From: a bacterium
GTDB lineage: Bacteria; Bacillota; Clostridia; Lachnospirales; Lachnospiraceae
NCBI GenBank assembly: GCA_004562765.1
Contig: SFRL01000008.1
Span: forward strand, 1 to 64,000
Direction: 5' to 3'
Length of the DNA: 64,000 nt
This document shows, piece after piece, positions 7,840 through 17,500 of the stretch; the stretch's first letter is position 1; the number at the start of each line of letters is the position of its first letter. The position numbers and the translations under genes were made by a program. The notes beneath the pieces were generated by a model. It was not told the origin of the DNA. It saw nothing but the letters and a program-made list of their open reading frames with translations, and ran no database searches.

Positions 7840-8832
7840 CTATTTTGCAAAATTTGCAAGGACCTGATTCATCACATAATAGAGATTGCTTCTGCCGTCC
7901 GATTTCAATATAACAGAGATGACAGGCTCTTTTTTATCGTTGTTAGACAGCAATACCAGACAATAGCCGGCAGCGTTTGTCGTGCCTGTTTTTCCGCCGA
8001 GTACCGTTATGCCATCCGGCTGGGTGACTTCACCGTTTAAGTATTTATTTGTGTTTGTCCAGGTCTGCGAAGCCTGTGCCCCGGAAGCATCCGTGTAATA
8101 AACGGTATAGCTCGTTGTCTGGATCAGCTGCATGAAGAAGTCCTCTTCGATCGCATGCGCAAAGATCAGATAAAGGTCGTACACACAGGTATAGTGTTCT
8201 TCATCGTGCAAGCCGTTTGCATTGACAAAGTGGGAATTTGTTGCCCCAAAAGAACGCGCAGTCTCATTCATCAGCTCTGCAAAGGCCTCTTCACTGCCTG
8301 AAATATGCTCTGCGATCGCCACCGCCGCGTCATTTCCACTCTTTAACATGAGCCCGTAGAGCAGATCGGACAGCTTGATCTGATCTCCTGCCCGCATTCC
8401 GCAGACGGAAGAATCACTTGCCTGATCTGCCGCATGCTCGCTGATCGTCACAATGTCATCAAGATTCGCCTGTGTGATCGCAAGATATGCCGTCAGAATC
8501 TTGGTGGTACTGGCAGGATACATTTTTTCATATATATTTTTCTGATACGAGATGGTCCCATCTGCCGGCAGAAAGACACCCATCCCCTCCACCACTTCAT
8601 CCGTCACGGCATCCGAATGTGTCTGTTCCTTCGGCGCTACGCACAGATCCTCCGCAAAATAGTGAATGGATGCGGAAGATCCTGAAAAATCAGTCAACGC
8701 CTCACTGCTGGCATTCGTTGCTGAGACACTGATATCGTAGGGATCATCAATAGCGACATCACTGCTACAGCCACATGTCAGAAGGCTGAAAACCAGAATG
8801 CCGGAAAACAGTATTTTACTTGTACATTTCAC
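7840..8832 (-). CDS. D-alanyl-D-alanine carboxypeptidase (DacA/PBP5-like), probable lipoprotein
   Basis: 330 aa serine peptidase that trims the terminal D-Ala of peptidoglycan stem peptides. Active-site motifs are S108-T-T-K111, SGN (165-167) and KTG (281-283). The N-terminus has a hydrophobic segment ending in LLTCGC, consistent with a lipid-modified Cys although not a canonical lipobox. The C-terminal PBP5 domain is absent, so anchoring would depend on the N-terminus. Its start overlaps the mgsA stop by 17 bases, and it closes the long mre/min operon. A second enzyme of the class is encoded at 41.4 kb. Confidence 0.9.
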   Translation of the reverse strand: MKCTSKILFSGILVFSLLTCGCSSDVAIDDPYDISVSATNASSEALTDFSGSSASIHYFAEDLCVAPKEQTHSDAVTDEVVEGMGVFLPADGTISYQKNIYEKMYPASTTKILTAYLAITQANLDDIVTISEHAADQASDSSVCGMRAGDQIKLSDLLYGLMLKSGNDAAVAIAEHISGSEEAFAELMNETARSFGATNSHFVNANGLHDEEHYTCVYDLYLIFAHAIEEDFFMQLIQTTSYTVYYTDASGAQASQTWTNTNKYLNGEVTQPDGITVLGGKTGTTNAAGYCLVLLSNNDKKEPVISVILKSDGRSNLYYVMNQVLANFAK

Positions 8833-9211
8833 GCCAGTCTAAATCTCCTCTGTCCAGTGCGCGGATCAAAAGTTCCGCGGTTGCCAGGTTCGTCGCCAGT
8901 GGAATGTTATGCGTGTCGCAAAGACGAACCACATTGTTCACATCCGGCTCATGGGAACGCGGTGAAACCGGCTCCCGCAAAAAGATGATCAGATCCAGTT
9001 CATTATTTTCAATCTGTGCACACATCTGCTGTGCGCCGCCTAATGCGCCGGCCAGATATTTGTGTACATTCAGGTTTGCCACTTCCTCGATCAGACGACC
9101 GGTCGTACCGGTCGCATAAAGTGTGTGCTTGTTTAAAATGCCCCGATATGCAATACAAAAATTCTGCATCAGTTTCTTTTTTGCATCGTGAGCAATCAGT
9201 CCTACGTTCAT
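8816..9211 (-). CDS. mgsA: Methylglyoxal synthase family protein, catalytic Asp replaced
   Basis: 131 aa. The family converts dihydroxyacetone phosphate to methylglyoxal and phosphate. The fold signatures are clear: LIAHDAKKK, YATGTTGRLIEE, SHEPDVNNVVRLCD, NIPLATNLATAE. It aligns without gaps to the E. coli enzyme at an offset of 11. H8/D9, H87 and D90 (E. coli H19/D20, H98, D101) are kept, but the GGDQQ aspartate, E. coli D71 and the known catalytic base, is Ala here (GGAQQ, A60), and D91 is Glu (E80). Activity is therefore doubtful. The ATG at 9211 overlaps the rodA stop by 4 bases; longer starts run into rodA. Confidence 0.85.
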   Translation of the reverse strand: MNVGLIAHDAKKKLMQNFCIAYRGILNKHTLYATGTTGRLIEEVANLNVHKYLAGALGGAQQMCAQIENNELDLIIFLREPVSPRSHEPDVNNVVRLCDTHNIPLATNLATAELLIRALDRGDLDWREMYK

Positions 9212-10344
9212 ATGTTTTCCCCCGTTCCATATTTTCTCGGCTGTAATCCGACATTCAGCACAAATCCCATTCCGGCAAAATTCGTTACCAGTGAGGTCAG
9301 TCCATAACTGACAAATGGAAGTGTGACTCCTGTGTTCGGAAACAGTCCGGTCACCACGCAGATATTTACAAATGACTGGAATCCGATCAGCGCTGCCATG
9401 CCACAGCAGATCAGTCTGCCGGACAGATCCTTCGCGCGTCTCGCCACCCACAGACATTCCAGCGCAATGAGCAGCATCAGTATCACTACTGCCGCCGAAC
9501 CGATAAATCCCAGTTCTTCTCCTACAACTGTAAAGATAAAATCGGTATGTGCCTCAGCGATAAATCCACCGCTTTTGATGGATGTCACATCCGTATTGTA
9601 AAGCCCCTTGCCGCTCAGCTGACCGGAGCCGATCGCCATGATCGAGTTCTGGGTCTGCAATGCCTGCTGAGGATAAAGTTCCGGATAGAGCCATGCAAGA
9701 ATTCGGATATTCTGGTAACCCTCCAGTGCACCCTCTTCCGCCCCCGGATTGGATGCGATCATATACAATGCTACCAAAAGTGACGGCACTGCCACCGCCA
9801 GTCCACCCAATACTATTTTATAGCTTAATCCTCCAATAAACAAGAGTGATAAGCAAATTAATGCAGTTACGATCGTTGTGGACAGATCCGGCTCCTTCAG
9901 TACCAGAAAGAGCGGAACTGCTGCACAGACCGCATAAAACACCAGCATTTTCAGACTGTTAATCTTCTCCCTGTGTTTCTGCAGGAATGCGGCAAAAAAC
10001 AGGATCAATATGATCTTTGACAGCTCCGAAGGCTGAAACTGGATGCCGGCAATCTCGATCCACCGCGTCGCCCCCTTATGGTTCTCACCAAAACCGAAGA
10101 TGACGGCTGCCAGCAGCACCAGATCCATGCCGTAAAGGATCCAGACAAAGCGCAGGACAAAGGAATAATCAATGAGCGAGACGACGATCATCGCCCCCAG
10201 TCCGAGAAGCAGTCCCATGATCTGCCGCGTCTGATTATTTCCTTCCTTGGCGCTTCCGATGACCAGAATACCCAGGATCGTAAGTGCCACCAGATAAATG
10301 ACCAGTCTGAAATTGTAATTACGAATTGAATAACGTTTTAACAT
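9208..10344 (-). CDS. rodA: RodA/FtsW-family SEDS glycosyltransferase
   Basis: 378 aa polytopic membrane protein (about 10 helices) that polymerises lipid II into glycan strands, partnered with a class B PBP. SEDS signatures are visible: NHKGATRWIEI, GGFIAEAHTDFIFTVVGEELGF and NTGVTLPFVSYGLTSL. Location in the mreBCD-PBP2-min operon supports RodA (elongation) over FtsW (division). It overlaps minE by 7 bases and mgsA by 4. Confidence 0.92.
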   Translation of the reverse strand: MLKRYSIRNYNFRLVIYLVALTILGILVIGSAKEGNNQTRQIMGLLLGLGAMIVVSLIDYSFVLRFVWILYGMDLVLLAAVIFGFGENHKGATRWIEIAGIQFQPSELSKIILILFFAAFLQKHREKINSLKMLVFYAVCAAVPLFLVLKEPDLSTTIVTALICLSLLFIGGLSYKIVLGGLAVAVPSLLVALYMIASNPGAEEGALEGYQNIRILAWLYPELYPQQALQTQNSIMAIGSGQLSGKGLYNTDVTSIKSGGFIAEAHTDFIFTVVGEELGFIGSAAVVILMLLIALECLWVARRAKDLSGRLICCGMAALIGFQSFVNICVVTGLFPNTGVTLPFVSYGLTSLVTNFAGMGFVLNVGLQPRKYGTGENI

Positions 10345-10610
10345 GAATGCTTTAAATCCTTGATCGGAATATTCGCATACAGGGCAGGAACCGTTCCATT
10401 GCTGGTCTCAGACTCCGTCTGGGTGATCTGAATATCCAGTCCCTCTGCATCGATCTCCATATATTTTGAGATCACCTGTATGATGTCATTTTTGATTGCT
10501 TCCATCACATCCGGTGAGCAGTCGGCACGATCAGAAACCAAGAGCAGCTTCAGACGGTCTTTTGCAACGTCACCGGAATTTTTTTTCTTAAAAATATCCA
10601 TGAATCCCAT
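10338..10610 (-). CDS. minE: Cell division topological specificity factor MinE
   Basis: 90 aa. The N-terminal amphipathic, MinD-activating segment (MGFMDIFKKKNSGDVAKDRLKLLL) is followed by the dimerisation domain (DIIQVISKYMEIDAEGLDIQI). MinE stimulates MinD ATPase and drives pole-to-pole oscillation that confines MinC inhibition to the poles. Its presence indicates an oscillating system rather than the MinJ/DivIVA type of Bacillus. It is 15 bases after minD. Confidence 0.92.
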   Translation of the reverse strand: MGFMDIFKKKNSGDVAKDRLKLLLVSDRADCSPDVMEAIKNDIIQVISKYMEIDAEGLDIQITQTESETSNGTVPALYANIPIKDLKHSC

Positions 10611-10625
10611 GTATGTATCCCCCTG

Positions 10626-11414
10626 TTATTTCTTAAATACACCAGCCAGTTTTGCGAAAAATCCCTCTTTCGAGTTCAGATCCAGGAAGGGGACCTCCTC
10701 ACCTAAAAGACGGTGACAAATGTTCTGATATGCTTTTCCGGCCAATGAGGAAGATCCAACAAGCGGCTCACCCTGATTCGTAGAAATGACGATCTGTTCG
10801 TCATCGGGGACCGCACCGATCAGATCAATGGAAAGGATCTCACAGACATCATCGACGGACATCATATCGCCGCGTTTTACCATATCCATGCGCAGTCTGT
10901 TAACGATCAGATCGATCTTTCCGATCTCGTTTGCCTCCAGCAGTCCAATGATACGGTCTGCATCACGGATCGCGGAAACCTCCGGAGTGGTAACGACCAG
11001 TGCGCGATCCGCACCTGCGATCGCATTCTGGAAGCCCTGTTCGATTCCGGCGGGACAATCCAGCAAAATAAAATCAAAATCTTCCCGCAGATCATCGATG
11101 AGCTTCTTCATCTGCTCGGGATTTACAGAGGTCTTGTCTCTGGTCTGTGCTGAGGGGAGCAGAAACAGGTTCGGATATTTCTTGTCTTTGATCAGCGCCT
11201 GCTTGATCCGGCAATTGCCCTCTACCACATCTACCAGATTGTAGACAATACGGTTTTCCAGTCCCATGACAACGTCCAGATTACGGAGTCCAATGTCGGT
11301 GTCGATCAAAACTACTTTTTTATCCAGCTGTGCTAATCCGGTACCGACATTCGCCGTGGTCGTGGTCTTGCCGACACCGCCTTTTCCTGATGTAATTACG
11401 ATAACCTCACTCAT
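10626..11414 (-). CDS. minD: Septum site-determining ATPase MinD
   Basis: 262 aa ParA/MinD ATPase. The deviant Walker A is SGKGGVGKTTT (about 9-19). Further family motifs are DTDIGLRNLD and DCPAGIEQGF. The C-terminus GFFAKLAGVFKK is the amphipathic membrane-targeting helix. It recruits MinC to the membrane and is released by MinE. It is 27 bases after minC and 15 before minE. Confidence 0.95.
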   Translation of the reverse strand: MSEVIVITSGKGGVGKTTTTANVGTGLAQLDKKVVLIDTDIGLRNLDVVMGLENRIVYNLVDVVEGNCRIKQALIKDKKYPNLFLLPSAQTRDKTSVNPEQMKKLIDDLREDFDFILLDCPAGIEQGFQNAIAGADRALVVTTPEVSAIRDADRIIGLLEANEIGKIDLIVNRLRMDMVKRGDMMSVDDVCEILSIDLIGAVPDDEQIVISTNQGEPLVGSSSLAGKAYQNICHRLLGEEVPFLDLNSKEGFFAKLAGVFKK

Positions 11415-11441
11415 GTACTATATCCTCCTAATGCTTTTTGG

Positions 11442-12137
11442 TTACAAAATATTTTTCAACAAGCCTGATGAAATAGGCTCGATCAAAATCTGCTGCTCAT
11501 AGACCGTGGCGATCTGTGGCACGGCTGTTGTCTCCGCCTTTGCCTTGCGTCGAAAGCCTTTTGCCGGTTCCTTTTTGTCTGCCGAGCGTCCGATATGATC
11601 TCCGATCTTGATCTGTACCGGATCCATTTCCAGAGCTGCAACAAAGCAGCTGGGATCTCCGTCTGCACCGGCATAAGCGATTCCCTTAAGTGCACCGAGA
11701 ACCACGATATTTCCTTTGGCGATGACCTTTGCACCCGGATTGACATCTCCAAGAACGATCAGACTCGTCTGTGACTCGATCTGCTGACCGGAGCGGAGTG
11801 TTCCCTTATAAAACTGACCGGTCTGCGGAGAATGTGATTCCTGATAAGCGCCTATCCTCCGCTGCATTACTTCATCCATGAGCTCATCATGATCCAGAAT
11901 GCAGATAATGGTGATCGTCGTACACTGCTGGATCGCCTCAATGATCTCAAACTCTTCTTTCTGACTCAGACTTCTTCCCTCAAAGGAAATGGCAATGTGT
12001 GCATTTTTAAAAAACTTTTCTGAATCGATAAATTTTTTCTTGATCTCTTCCAAAAGTTCTTCGAAAGGGATCGTGTCATCCAAAACCAGATTGATACCAT
12101 TCTTTGAACTTTTGATGATTACAGGCTGTGAATTCAA
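11442..12137 (-). CDS. minC: Septum site-determining protein MinC
   Basis: 231 aa FtsZ-assembly inhibitor. The N-terminal domain (about 1-105) is linked to the C-terminal beta-helix (VLGDVNPGAKVIAKGNIVVLGALKG, about 128-152) that dimerises and binds MinD. The start is a TTG at 12137 with AGAGG 9 bases upstream; no ATG lies nearby in frame. It follows PBP2 by 44 bases. Confidence 0.9.
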   Translation of the reverse strand: MNSQPVIIKSSKNGINLVLDDTIPFEELLEEIKKKFIDSEKFFKNAHIAISFEGRSLSQKEEFEIIEAIQQCTTITIICILDHDELMDEVMQRRIGAYQESHSPQTGQFYKGTLRSGQQIESQTSLIVLGDVNPGAKVIAKGNIVVLGALKGIAYAGADGDPSCFVAALEMDPVQIKIGDHIGRSADKKEPAKGFRRKAKAETTAVPQIATVYEQQILIEPISSGLLKNIL

Positions 12138-12181
12138 TTTCGATTGCCTCTTTTCTCTGTTAAATTTATTTTTTACTTTGA

Positions 12182-15085
12182 TCAGTCTGTAAAGGAGTTG
12201 GAATTGTTTCCGACATTTGCCGCGCTACCGTTCAGCAGTTCATCCTCATCCTCCAGATTAAAGTAATACTTCAGGATCTTAGCGGACACGTCCGCCGCAT
12301 TGTGGGAAGTGTATCCGTAAGCAATACGTGTCGCGATCGATATCTTCGGATTGCGATAAGGCGCATAGCCCACAAACAGTGCGTGGTTCGGCCGGGTTTG
12401 TACCTGCTGTGCAGTTCCGGTCTTGCCCGCCACTTCAATCGATCCGAAATCATCAAATGATTCCAGATTTTCCACTACCATACGGTTTCCACGATGGATC
12501 GCATCCCAGGTGGATCCTGAGATCTCCGTCATCTCATTGCGCACGGTAGGTGCATAGGTTTCCAGAACATTTCCCTCTGTATCTGTCAATTTGCTGAGCA
12601 GTGTGTAGTTATACACAGTTCCGGAATTGGCCACCGCTGTCACATACCGCGATAAAGCAATGGTCGTATAGTTATGATTACTCTGACCGATCGCTGCTGT
12701 GATCGGATAGGCATCTGCGATCTCCGGCTTACTCTCAACCGTCTCGATACCGGTCTTTTCATCCAGTCCGTAAAGCTTTGCATATTTTTGCAGTGTTTTG
12801 ATGCCGACGGATTCCACATAGTTTTCACCCACCTGTGAAAACATCCAGCCAAGCTCATAGAAGAAATAGTTGCAGGAATCACGCAATGCCTCGGAAACGT
12901 TGATCTTTCCATGAGTGCTGCCCGGATAGATCCAGCATTTCGGACCGTCTTCCACCTTTTCAAACTTTCCTTTGTCCTCGATCAGTGTGGATGTGGTGAT
13001 CACACTCTCCGTCAATCCGGCTGTCGCCGTCACCATCTTGAAAGTGGAACCGGGTGCCGTCTTTTGCTGGGTTGCATTGTTGTAGAAGGGTGAGGACAGG
13101 TCACTCATCAACGATGCGAAATAAGCGCTGTCTACGGTATTTGCCAGACGATTGTTATCATAGCCTGGATAAGTGACACATGCCAGCAATTCTCCCGTCT
13201 GCACATCCGTCAGGACACAGGAACCCGTACACGGGTCTAATGCAAGCTGCGCCGGTGTGATCTCCAGATTTTTGATGCGTTCCATCATAAAATCATAGGG
13301 GCTTAACATCCGGTTTTTCAGCTCGTCGATCATTTCATCATCGTAATCCAGAACTTCCTGATCATAAAGGATCAGGCATATCTGCACGCCATCGATCAGG
13401 TTATCGCGGATCATATATTTATAGATTCGTTTACAGAATCCGTCATCGCCTTCCAATTCGGAAAGAATATAGTCTACCAGTACGCGGTAAAGCTCCTCGG
13501 AATCCGAATATCTGGAATCTGCCGGAAATTTCGTGACATCAAACCACTGCTCACCGATCACATGATATAGGTATTCCTGCAGGCTGATCTCGTCATTCTT
13601 CCAGGCAATGTAGGTCTCGTCATTCCAGTCGATCTTGTCAGTGACGATGATCTGCTTATCCGTGAGCATGGAAACAATATAGCTCATATAGATCTGCATA
13701 TCTTCGGAAAGGTTCTCATAAGAAGCCGGCTGGCTTCCGGTCAGCTCTTTCTTGATCTCTGCAAGCACCTTCTCTCTGCGCTTGCAGAAAGACTTGTATA
13801 CCTCTTTTTCTGTTTCAGATGCATCCTCTGCGGCGAAGTGATCCATCCGGATCACATTGTTGTTGATCAATGCATAGTACACATCGTCGATCGGAATCTT
13901 GATATCGGAAGCACCGCTTGCCTCATAGGTCTTTGCATTGATGATCTTCGAATAAACAATACCGGCGATCTCCTGCTCCAAAAGATCGTAAACCGCTTCC
14001 TGCAGATCCATGTCAATGGAGAGATACACGTCGTTTCCGGCGACCGGTTCCGTGCGCTCAATGGTCTCGAGTTCCTTACCCATGTTGTCGACATAGAGCT
14101 TTTCCTCTCCTTTTTTTCCCTTGAGTTCGGTGTCCATATACTGTTCGATACCGGATTTTCCGACCGTATCCGTTCTGGAATATTCAGACCCCTTCTCTTC
14201 TCCGCCAAATGCAATGAACTCTTCTTCATCGATCTGTCCGGTATAACCGATCAGATGCGCGAAATATTTACTGTCATTGTATCGGCGGATCGTATCTTCC
14301 GTGATCTCCACACCCTGCAGTTCATCTGCATGTTCACTGATATATGCAACGGTCTCTTCACTCACGTCGGATGCGATCGTCGCAGCAATGTATTTCTGAA
14401 AGCTGTTCTGCCGCATTTTGTAACGGATGATCGTGATACGGTAGGCATCTTTTTTATCATATTCCGGTGAAATATCAAAACAGTTCGTATTCGTACCGCC
14501 AAGGTATTCCATGATCTGATCCGCTGTTGCAGTCGCAGTGTCATAGCCAAGCTTCTCATTATAGCCAAGTTCATTGATATCAGATTCTCCGTACACATCC
14601 GCACGAAAACGCTGCAGCTTCGTCCCGCTGACTGTAAACTCATAACTTTTGTCCGCCGTCAGTTCAATGGAGAAATCATTGTCGATCACATCACCGTTGT
14701 TATCCATCGTGTGCAGGATCTGTGCAATATCCTCATTGATGGAACGGTTTTTGATCTGTGTAGCCGAGAAATCTCCCTCTGCTCTATAGCTGCCGTTATC
14801 CTCGATCGTAACACCGTACGCCAGTTCATTATAGGCGAGCAGCTTACCGTTTCGGTCAAAGATATTGCCTCTGGTACTGTTTAAGCTGCGTGTCTTGATC
14901 ACGCGCATCAGGTAGTCTGACTGGCTGTCTGCACCGTTGATGATCTGAAGCTGAAACAGCCGCAGTAGAAGAACAACAGCCATGCACACGAACAGGATCG
15001 CCAAAAAAAGGATTCTTGATTTAAATATCTGTTTAAAAAAGTTTTTGATATTACGAAACAAACTTTGCTGCACTCCTTTTTTCAA
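12182..15085 (-). CDS. mrdA: Penicillin-binding protein 2 (class B PBP, elongation)
   Basis: 967 aa D,D-transpeptidase. After one membrane helix (about 28-46) comes the dimerisation/pedestal region, then a transpeptidase domain with S680-T-F-K, SCN (737-739) and KTG (888-890). About 300 residues rich in acidic and aromatic residues lie between pedestal and active site, which makes the protein much longer than E. coli PBP2 (633 aa). The frame opens with a TTG at 15085 that overlaps mreD by 35 bases. A TTG at 15061, with AAAGGAG 10 bases upstream, is an equally good or better start. It works with RodA and MreBCD in lateral wall synthesis. Confidence 0.92.
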   Translation of the reverse strand: MKKGVQQSLFRNIKNFFKQIFKSRILFLAILFVCMAVVLLLRLFQLQIINGADSQSDYLMRVIKTRSLNSTRGNIFDRNGKLLAYNELAYGVTIEDNGSYRAEGDFSATQIKNRSINEDIAQILHTMDNNGDVIDNDFSIELTADKSYEFTVSGTKLQRFRADVYGESDINELGYNEKLGYDTATATADQIMEYLGGTNTNCFDISPEYDKKDAYRITIIRYKMRQNSFQKYIAATIASDVSEETVAYISEHADELQGVEITEDTIRRYNDSKYFAHLIGYTGQIDEEEFIAFGGEEKGSEYSRTDTVGKSGIEQYMDTELKGKKGEEKLYVDNMGKELETIERTEPVAGNDVYLSIDMDLQEAVYDLLEQEIAGIVYSKIINAKTYEASGASDIKIPIDDVYYALINNNVIRMDHFAAEDASETEKEVYKSFCKRREKVLAEIKKELTGSQPASYENLSEDMQIYMSYIVSMLTDKQIIVTDKIDWNDETYIAWKNDEISLQEYLYHVIGEQWFDVTKFPADSRYSDSEELYRVLVDYILSELEGDDGFCKRIYKYMIRDNLIDGVQICLILYDQEVLDYDDEMIDELKNRMLSPYDFMMERIKNLEITPAQLALDPCTGSCVLTDVQTGELLACVTYPGYDNNRLANTVDSAYFASLMSDLSSPFYNNATQQKTAPGSTFKMVTATAGLTESVITTSTLIEDKGKFEKVEDGPKCWIYPGSTHGKINVSEALRDSCNYFFYELGWMFSQVGENYVESVGIKTLQKYAKLYGLDEKTGIETVESKPEIADAYPITAAIGQSNHNYTTIALSRYVTAVANSGTVYNYTLLSKLTDTEGNVLETYAPTVRNEMTEISGSTWDAIHRGNRMVVENLESFDDFGSIEVAGKTGTAQQVQTRPNHALFVGYAPYRNPKISIATRIAYGYTSHNAADVSAKILKYYFNLEDEDELLNGSAANVGNNSNSFTD

Positions 15086-15572
15086 TCTCCTCCAGATGCC
15101 GGTTGATCTTCAAAATAATAAAATAGAGAATGATCATCATCAGCAGTGTATACACCAGCTCCGGAAGGATCACGTGGGACAGATAGTAAGGAAACTCCAG
15201 CCGGTTTCTGAAAAGAAACAGGAAGAAGTAGATCACAAAATTATACAAAAAATCACTGGCTGCGATCAGTACCATCGGAAGCTTGAAATCCTCCGGGAAA
15301 AAGAGTTTTCGGAAAAATCCGTTTAAATAACCGATGTACATAAAAAGCAGGGCATAGCCTCCTAAAATCTGCGCATAAAATATATCGATCAAGGCACCGC
15401 ACAAAAATCCGATATACATGCCCTCCTTTTTTCCCCGCATAAAGCCAAAGGAGGCGGTCACGATGATCAACAGGTTCGGTGCCACCGTCAGAAACGATAT
15501 AGACTGAAACAGCGTCGTCTGCAGCAAAAAGCAGACGAGCACAATGATAAATACAGTAATTTTTCGACGCAT
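15051..15572 (-). CDS. mreD: Rod shape-determining protein MreD
   Basis: 173 aa with five to six membrane helices and little sequence identity to distant homologues. The identification rests on the length, the hydropathy, motifs such as LTVAPNLLIIVTASFGFMRG, and its place between mreC and PBP2. It links the cytoplasmic MreB filament and MreC to the wall synthesis complex. It starts 7 bases after the mreC stop, and its end overlaps the PBP2 start. Confidence 0.9.
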   Translation of the reverse strand: MRRKITVFIIVLVCFLLQTTLFQSISFLTVAPNLLIIVTASFGFMRGKKEGMYIGFLCGALIDIFYAQILGGYALLFMYIGYLNGFFRKLFFPEDFKLPMVLIAASDFLYNFVIYFFLFLFRNRLEFPYYLSHVILPELVYTLLMMIILYFIILKINRHLEEIEKRSAAKFVS

Positions 15573-15579
15573 AACAGGT

Positions 15580-16455
15580 TTATTCTTCCTCCGTCGTCTC
15601 CGTGGTTGTTTTCAGATCCGTGATCACAAGCACATGCTTGACATGCTCAAAATCAACGACCGGTGTGATCAGACCGGACTTGGTGAGATTATTGGAATTG
15701 ACATGGATCTCGCTGATATAACCGATCAGGAGTCCCTGTACATACTCCGAACTGATGTAGGAGGTTACTACCTGATCTCCAACGGCGACCTTGCCCTCCG
15801 TATCCTTCAGATTGGAGAAAGTGATCATCTGGCGATCGTCCATCGTCTGCAGGTTTCCCTTGATGATACAATTGTCGGATGTGGATAATACCATGCCGCT
15901 GACACTGCTCGTATCATCAATGATCGCGCGCACCTTCGCGTAATTCGGACCGACTTCGGTGATGATTCCCGCCAGTCCCCTTCCGGTGATGACGTTCATT
16001 CCCTCTGCAACACCATCCTTGCTGCCCTTGTCGATCAGGAAAGTGTCAAACCAGTTGCCGGCATCTTTGCCGATCACACTTGCAGACAGCTTATTGTACT
16101 CCGAATAACCGTTGTCGAGTGCCAGAAGCTCCCTCAGATCCTCCGTGTCATACTGTTCGAGTTTTAAGGTATTCAACTCGTCTGTCAGCTCGTCCACCTG
16201 CGTTTTCAACTGCTCGTTTTCTTTCATGACATCCTTTAGTGTTGCCAGTTCATACGTCTTGTCCGAGATCCAGTTTCCCACAGTGGTCAGCCCCCGCTGC
16301 ATGGGAATGAATACATAACTTGCCGCTGTTCCCACCGGACCGGAGGTCCAGCCAAGCGTAAAGCTGCCCAGCATGAGCAGAAAGCAGACACCGGTCAGCA
16401 CAAGCAAAATATATTTTGCGGGAATCGTCTTATTTTTACGTTTTACACGTGCCAT
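15580..16455 (-). CDS. mreC: Rod shape-determining protein MreC
   Basis: 291 aa. It has a basic N-terminus, one membrane helix (about 13-34), a coiled coil (about 75-100, EQLKTQVDELTDELNTLKLE), and a double beta-barrel domain with the conserved VIGKDAGNWFDTFLIDKGSKDGV. MreC activates the PBP2-RodA pair. It sits between mreB and mreD, with gaps of 15 and 7 bases. Confidence 0.93.
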   Translation of the reverse strand: MARVKRKNKTIPAKYILLVLTGVCFLLMLGSFTLGWTSGPVGTAASYVFIPMQRGLTTVGNWISDKTYELATLKDVMKENEQLKTQVDELTDELNTLKLEQYDTEDLRELLALDNGYSEYNKLSASVIGKDAGNWFDTFLIDKGSKDGVAEGMNVITGRGLAGIITEVGPNYAKVRAIIDDTSSVSGMVLSTSDNCIIKGNLQTMDDRQMITFSNLKDTEGKVAVGDQVVTSYISSEYVQGLLIGYISEIHVNSNNLTKSGLITPVVDFEHVKHVLVITDLKTTTETTEEE

Positions 16456-16470
16456 TCTTAAACCTCTGAA

Positions 16471-17487
16471 TTATTTATAGACCTTTGCCTTGAGCGTGTA
16501 AGCAAGATGCTTGAACTTGCTGTCGCTGACCAGCTTTATGAGCCCTCTTGCCACACATTCTTCCGGATCTTCACATGTATTTACCTTTATACCGGTAATG
16601 CTAGTGAACAGTTCGTCAAGCTTTTGGATCCGGGAAGAACCACCGGTAATATAAATACCTGAGTGGATGATATCGCGCGCCAGCTCCGGCGGTGTATGCT
16701 CCAGTGTCATCTTAATGGAATTGCAGATATCGTTCAGATCTGTCTGGATCGCCTCATAAACCTGCGCGGCAGTGATCTCTGTCTCGATAGGAAGTCCGCT
16801 CACAACATCTCTTCCTACGATCGCCATTGTTGCCTCGCTGCCCGGCAATGCACTGCCGATGGACTCCTTCAGCGCACAGGCGGTCTTTCTGCCGATCAAA
16901 AGATTATTATTTTTGCGCACATAGGCGATGATGGACTCGTCCAGCTGGTTTCCGCCAAAATGCAGCAGACTGCTGAGCACCAGACCGCCAAGTGAGATCA
17001 CGGAGATCTCTGTCGTATCCGCGCCGATATCCACAAGCATCACACCGGTCGGCTCATTGACATCCAGACCGAGCCCGACCGCATCTGCGATGGGCTTGTC
17101 GCATACCTGTACGAGCCTCGGCTTTACTTTGCTTTTGTAGAACATGTCGAAAAAGGCTTTTTTCTCTACCTCAGTAATATCGGTAGGGACGGCAACAATG
17201 AAATCGGCACCGCGAACCTTGCCCTTGGAATGTTTTTCCAAAAACTCAAAGATCATCGTCTGAAGGAAATTGTACTCAGCGATCACTCCACCGACGACCG
17301 GGAATGATACCTGTATCGTTTCCGGTGCTTTCTCATACATCGCATAAGCCGCGTCGCCGTAAGCATACAACTGGTTCTTGTTGACGATCGCAACCGTGTT
17401 TTTCTCATTTAAGATCTTTCCGCTGTTCTTGCAGAATACCTTCAGATTATTTGTCCCTAAGTCTATTCCGTATACATTGCTGCTCAT
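16471..17487 (-). CDS. mreB: Actin-like cell shape protein MreB
   Basis: 338 aa actin-fold ATPase. The phosphate-1 loop is GIDLGTNN (8-15), the phosphate-2 loop is VDIGADTTEISV, and the adenosine motif GGSSRIQ is present. It forms membrane-bound filaments that orient the elongation machinery. It is 13 bases downstream of radC, the radC-mreB order being common in Firmicutes. Confidence 0.95.
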   Translation of the reverse strand: MSSNVYGIDLGTNNLKVFCKNSGKILNEKNTVAIVNKNQLYAYGDAAYAMYEKAPETIQVSFPVVGGVIAEYNFLQTMIFEFLEKHSKGKVRGADFIVAVPTDITEVEKKAFFDMFYKSKVKPRLVQVCDKPIADAVGLGLDVNEPTGVMLVDIGADTTEISVISLGGLVLSSLLHFGGNQLDESIIAYVRKNNNLLIGRKTACALKESIGSALPGSEATMAIVGRDVVSGLPIETEITAAQVYEAIQTDLNDICNSIKMTLEHTPPELARDIIHSGIYITGGSSRIQKLDELFTSITGIKVNTCEDPEECVARGLIKLVSDSKFKHLAYTLKAKVYK

Positions 17488-17500
17488 AAATGTTCCTCTC

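Noticed and set aside
9212..9457. N-terminal extension of MgsA
   Set aside because: It lies inside rodA in another frame, is not conserved, and the ATG at 9211 gives the standard MgsA N-terminus.
13838..14470. 210-codon plus-strand open frame
   Set aside because: It lies entirely opposite the PBP2 coding region, has no ribosome-binding site and no recognisable domain.
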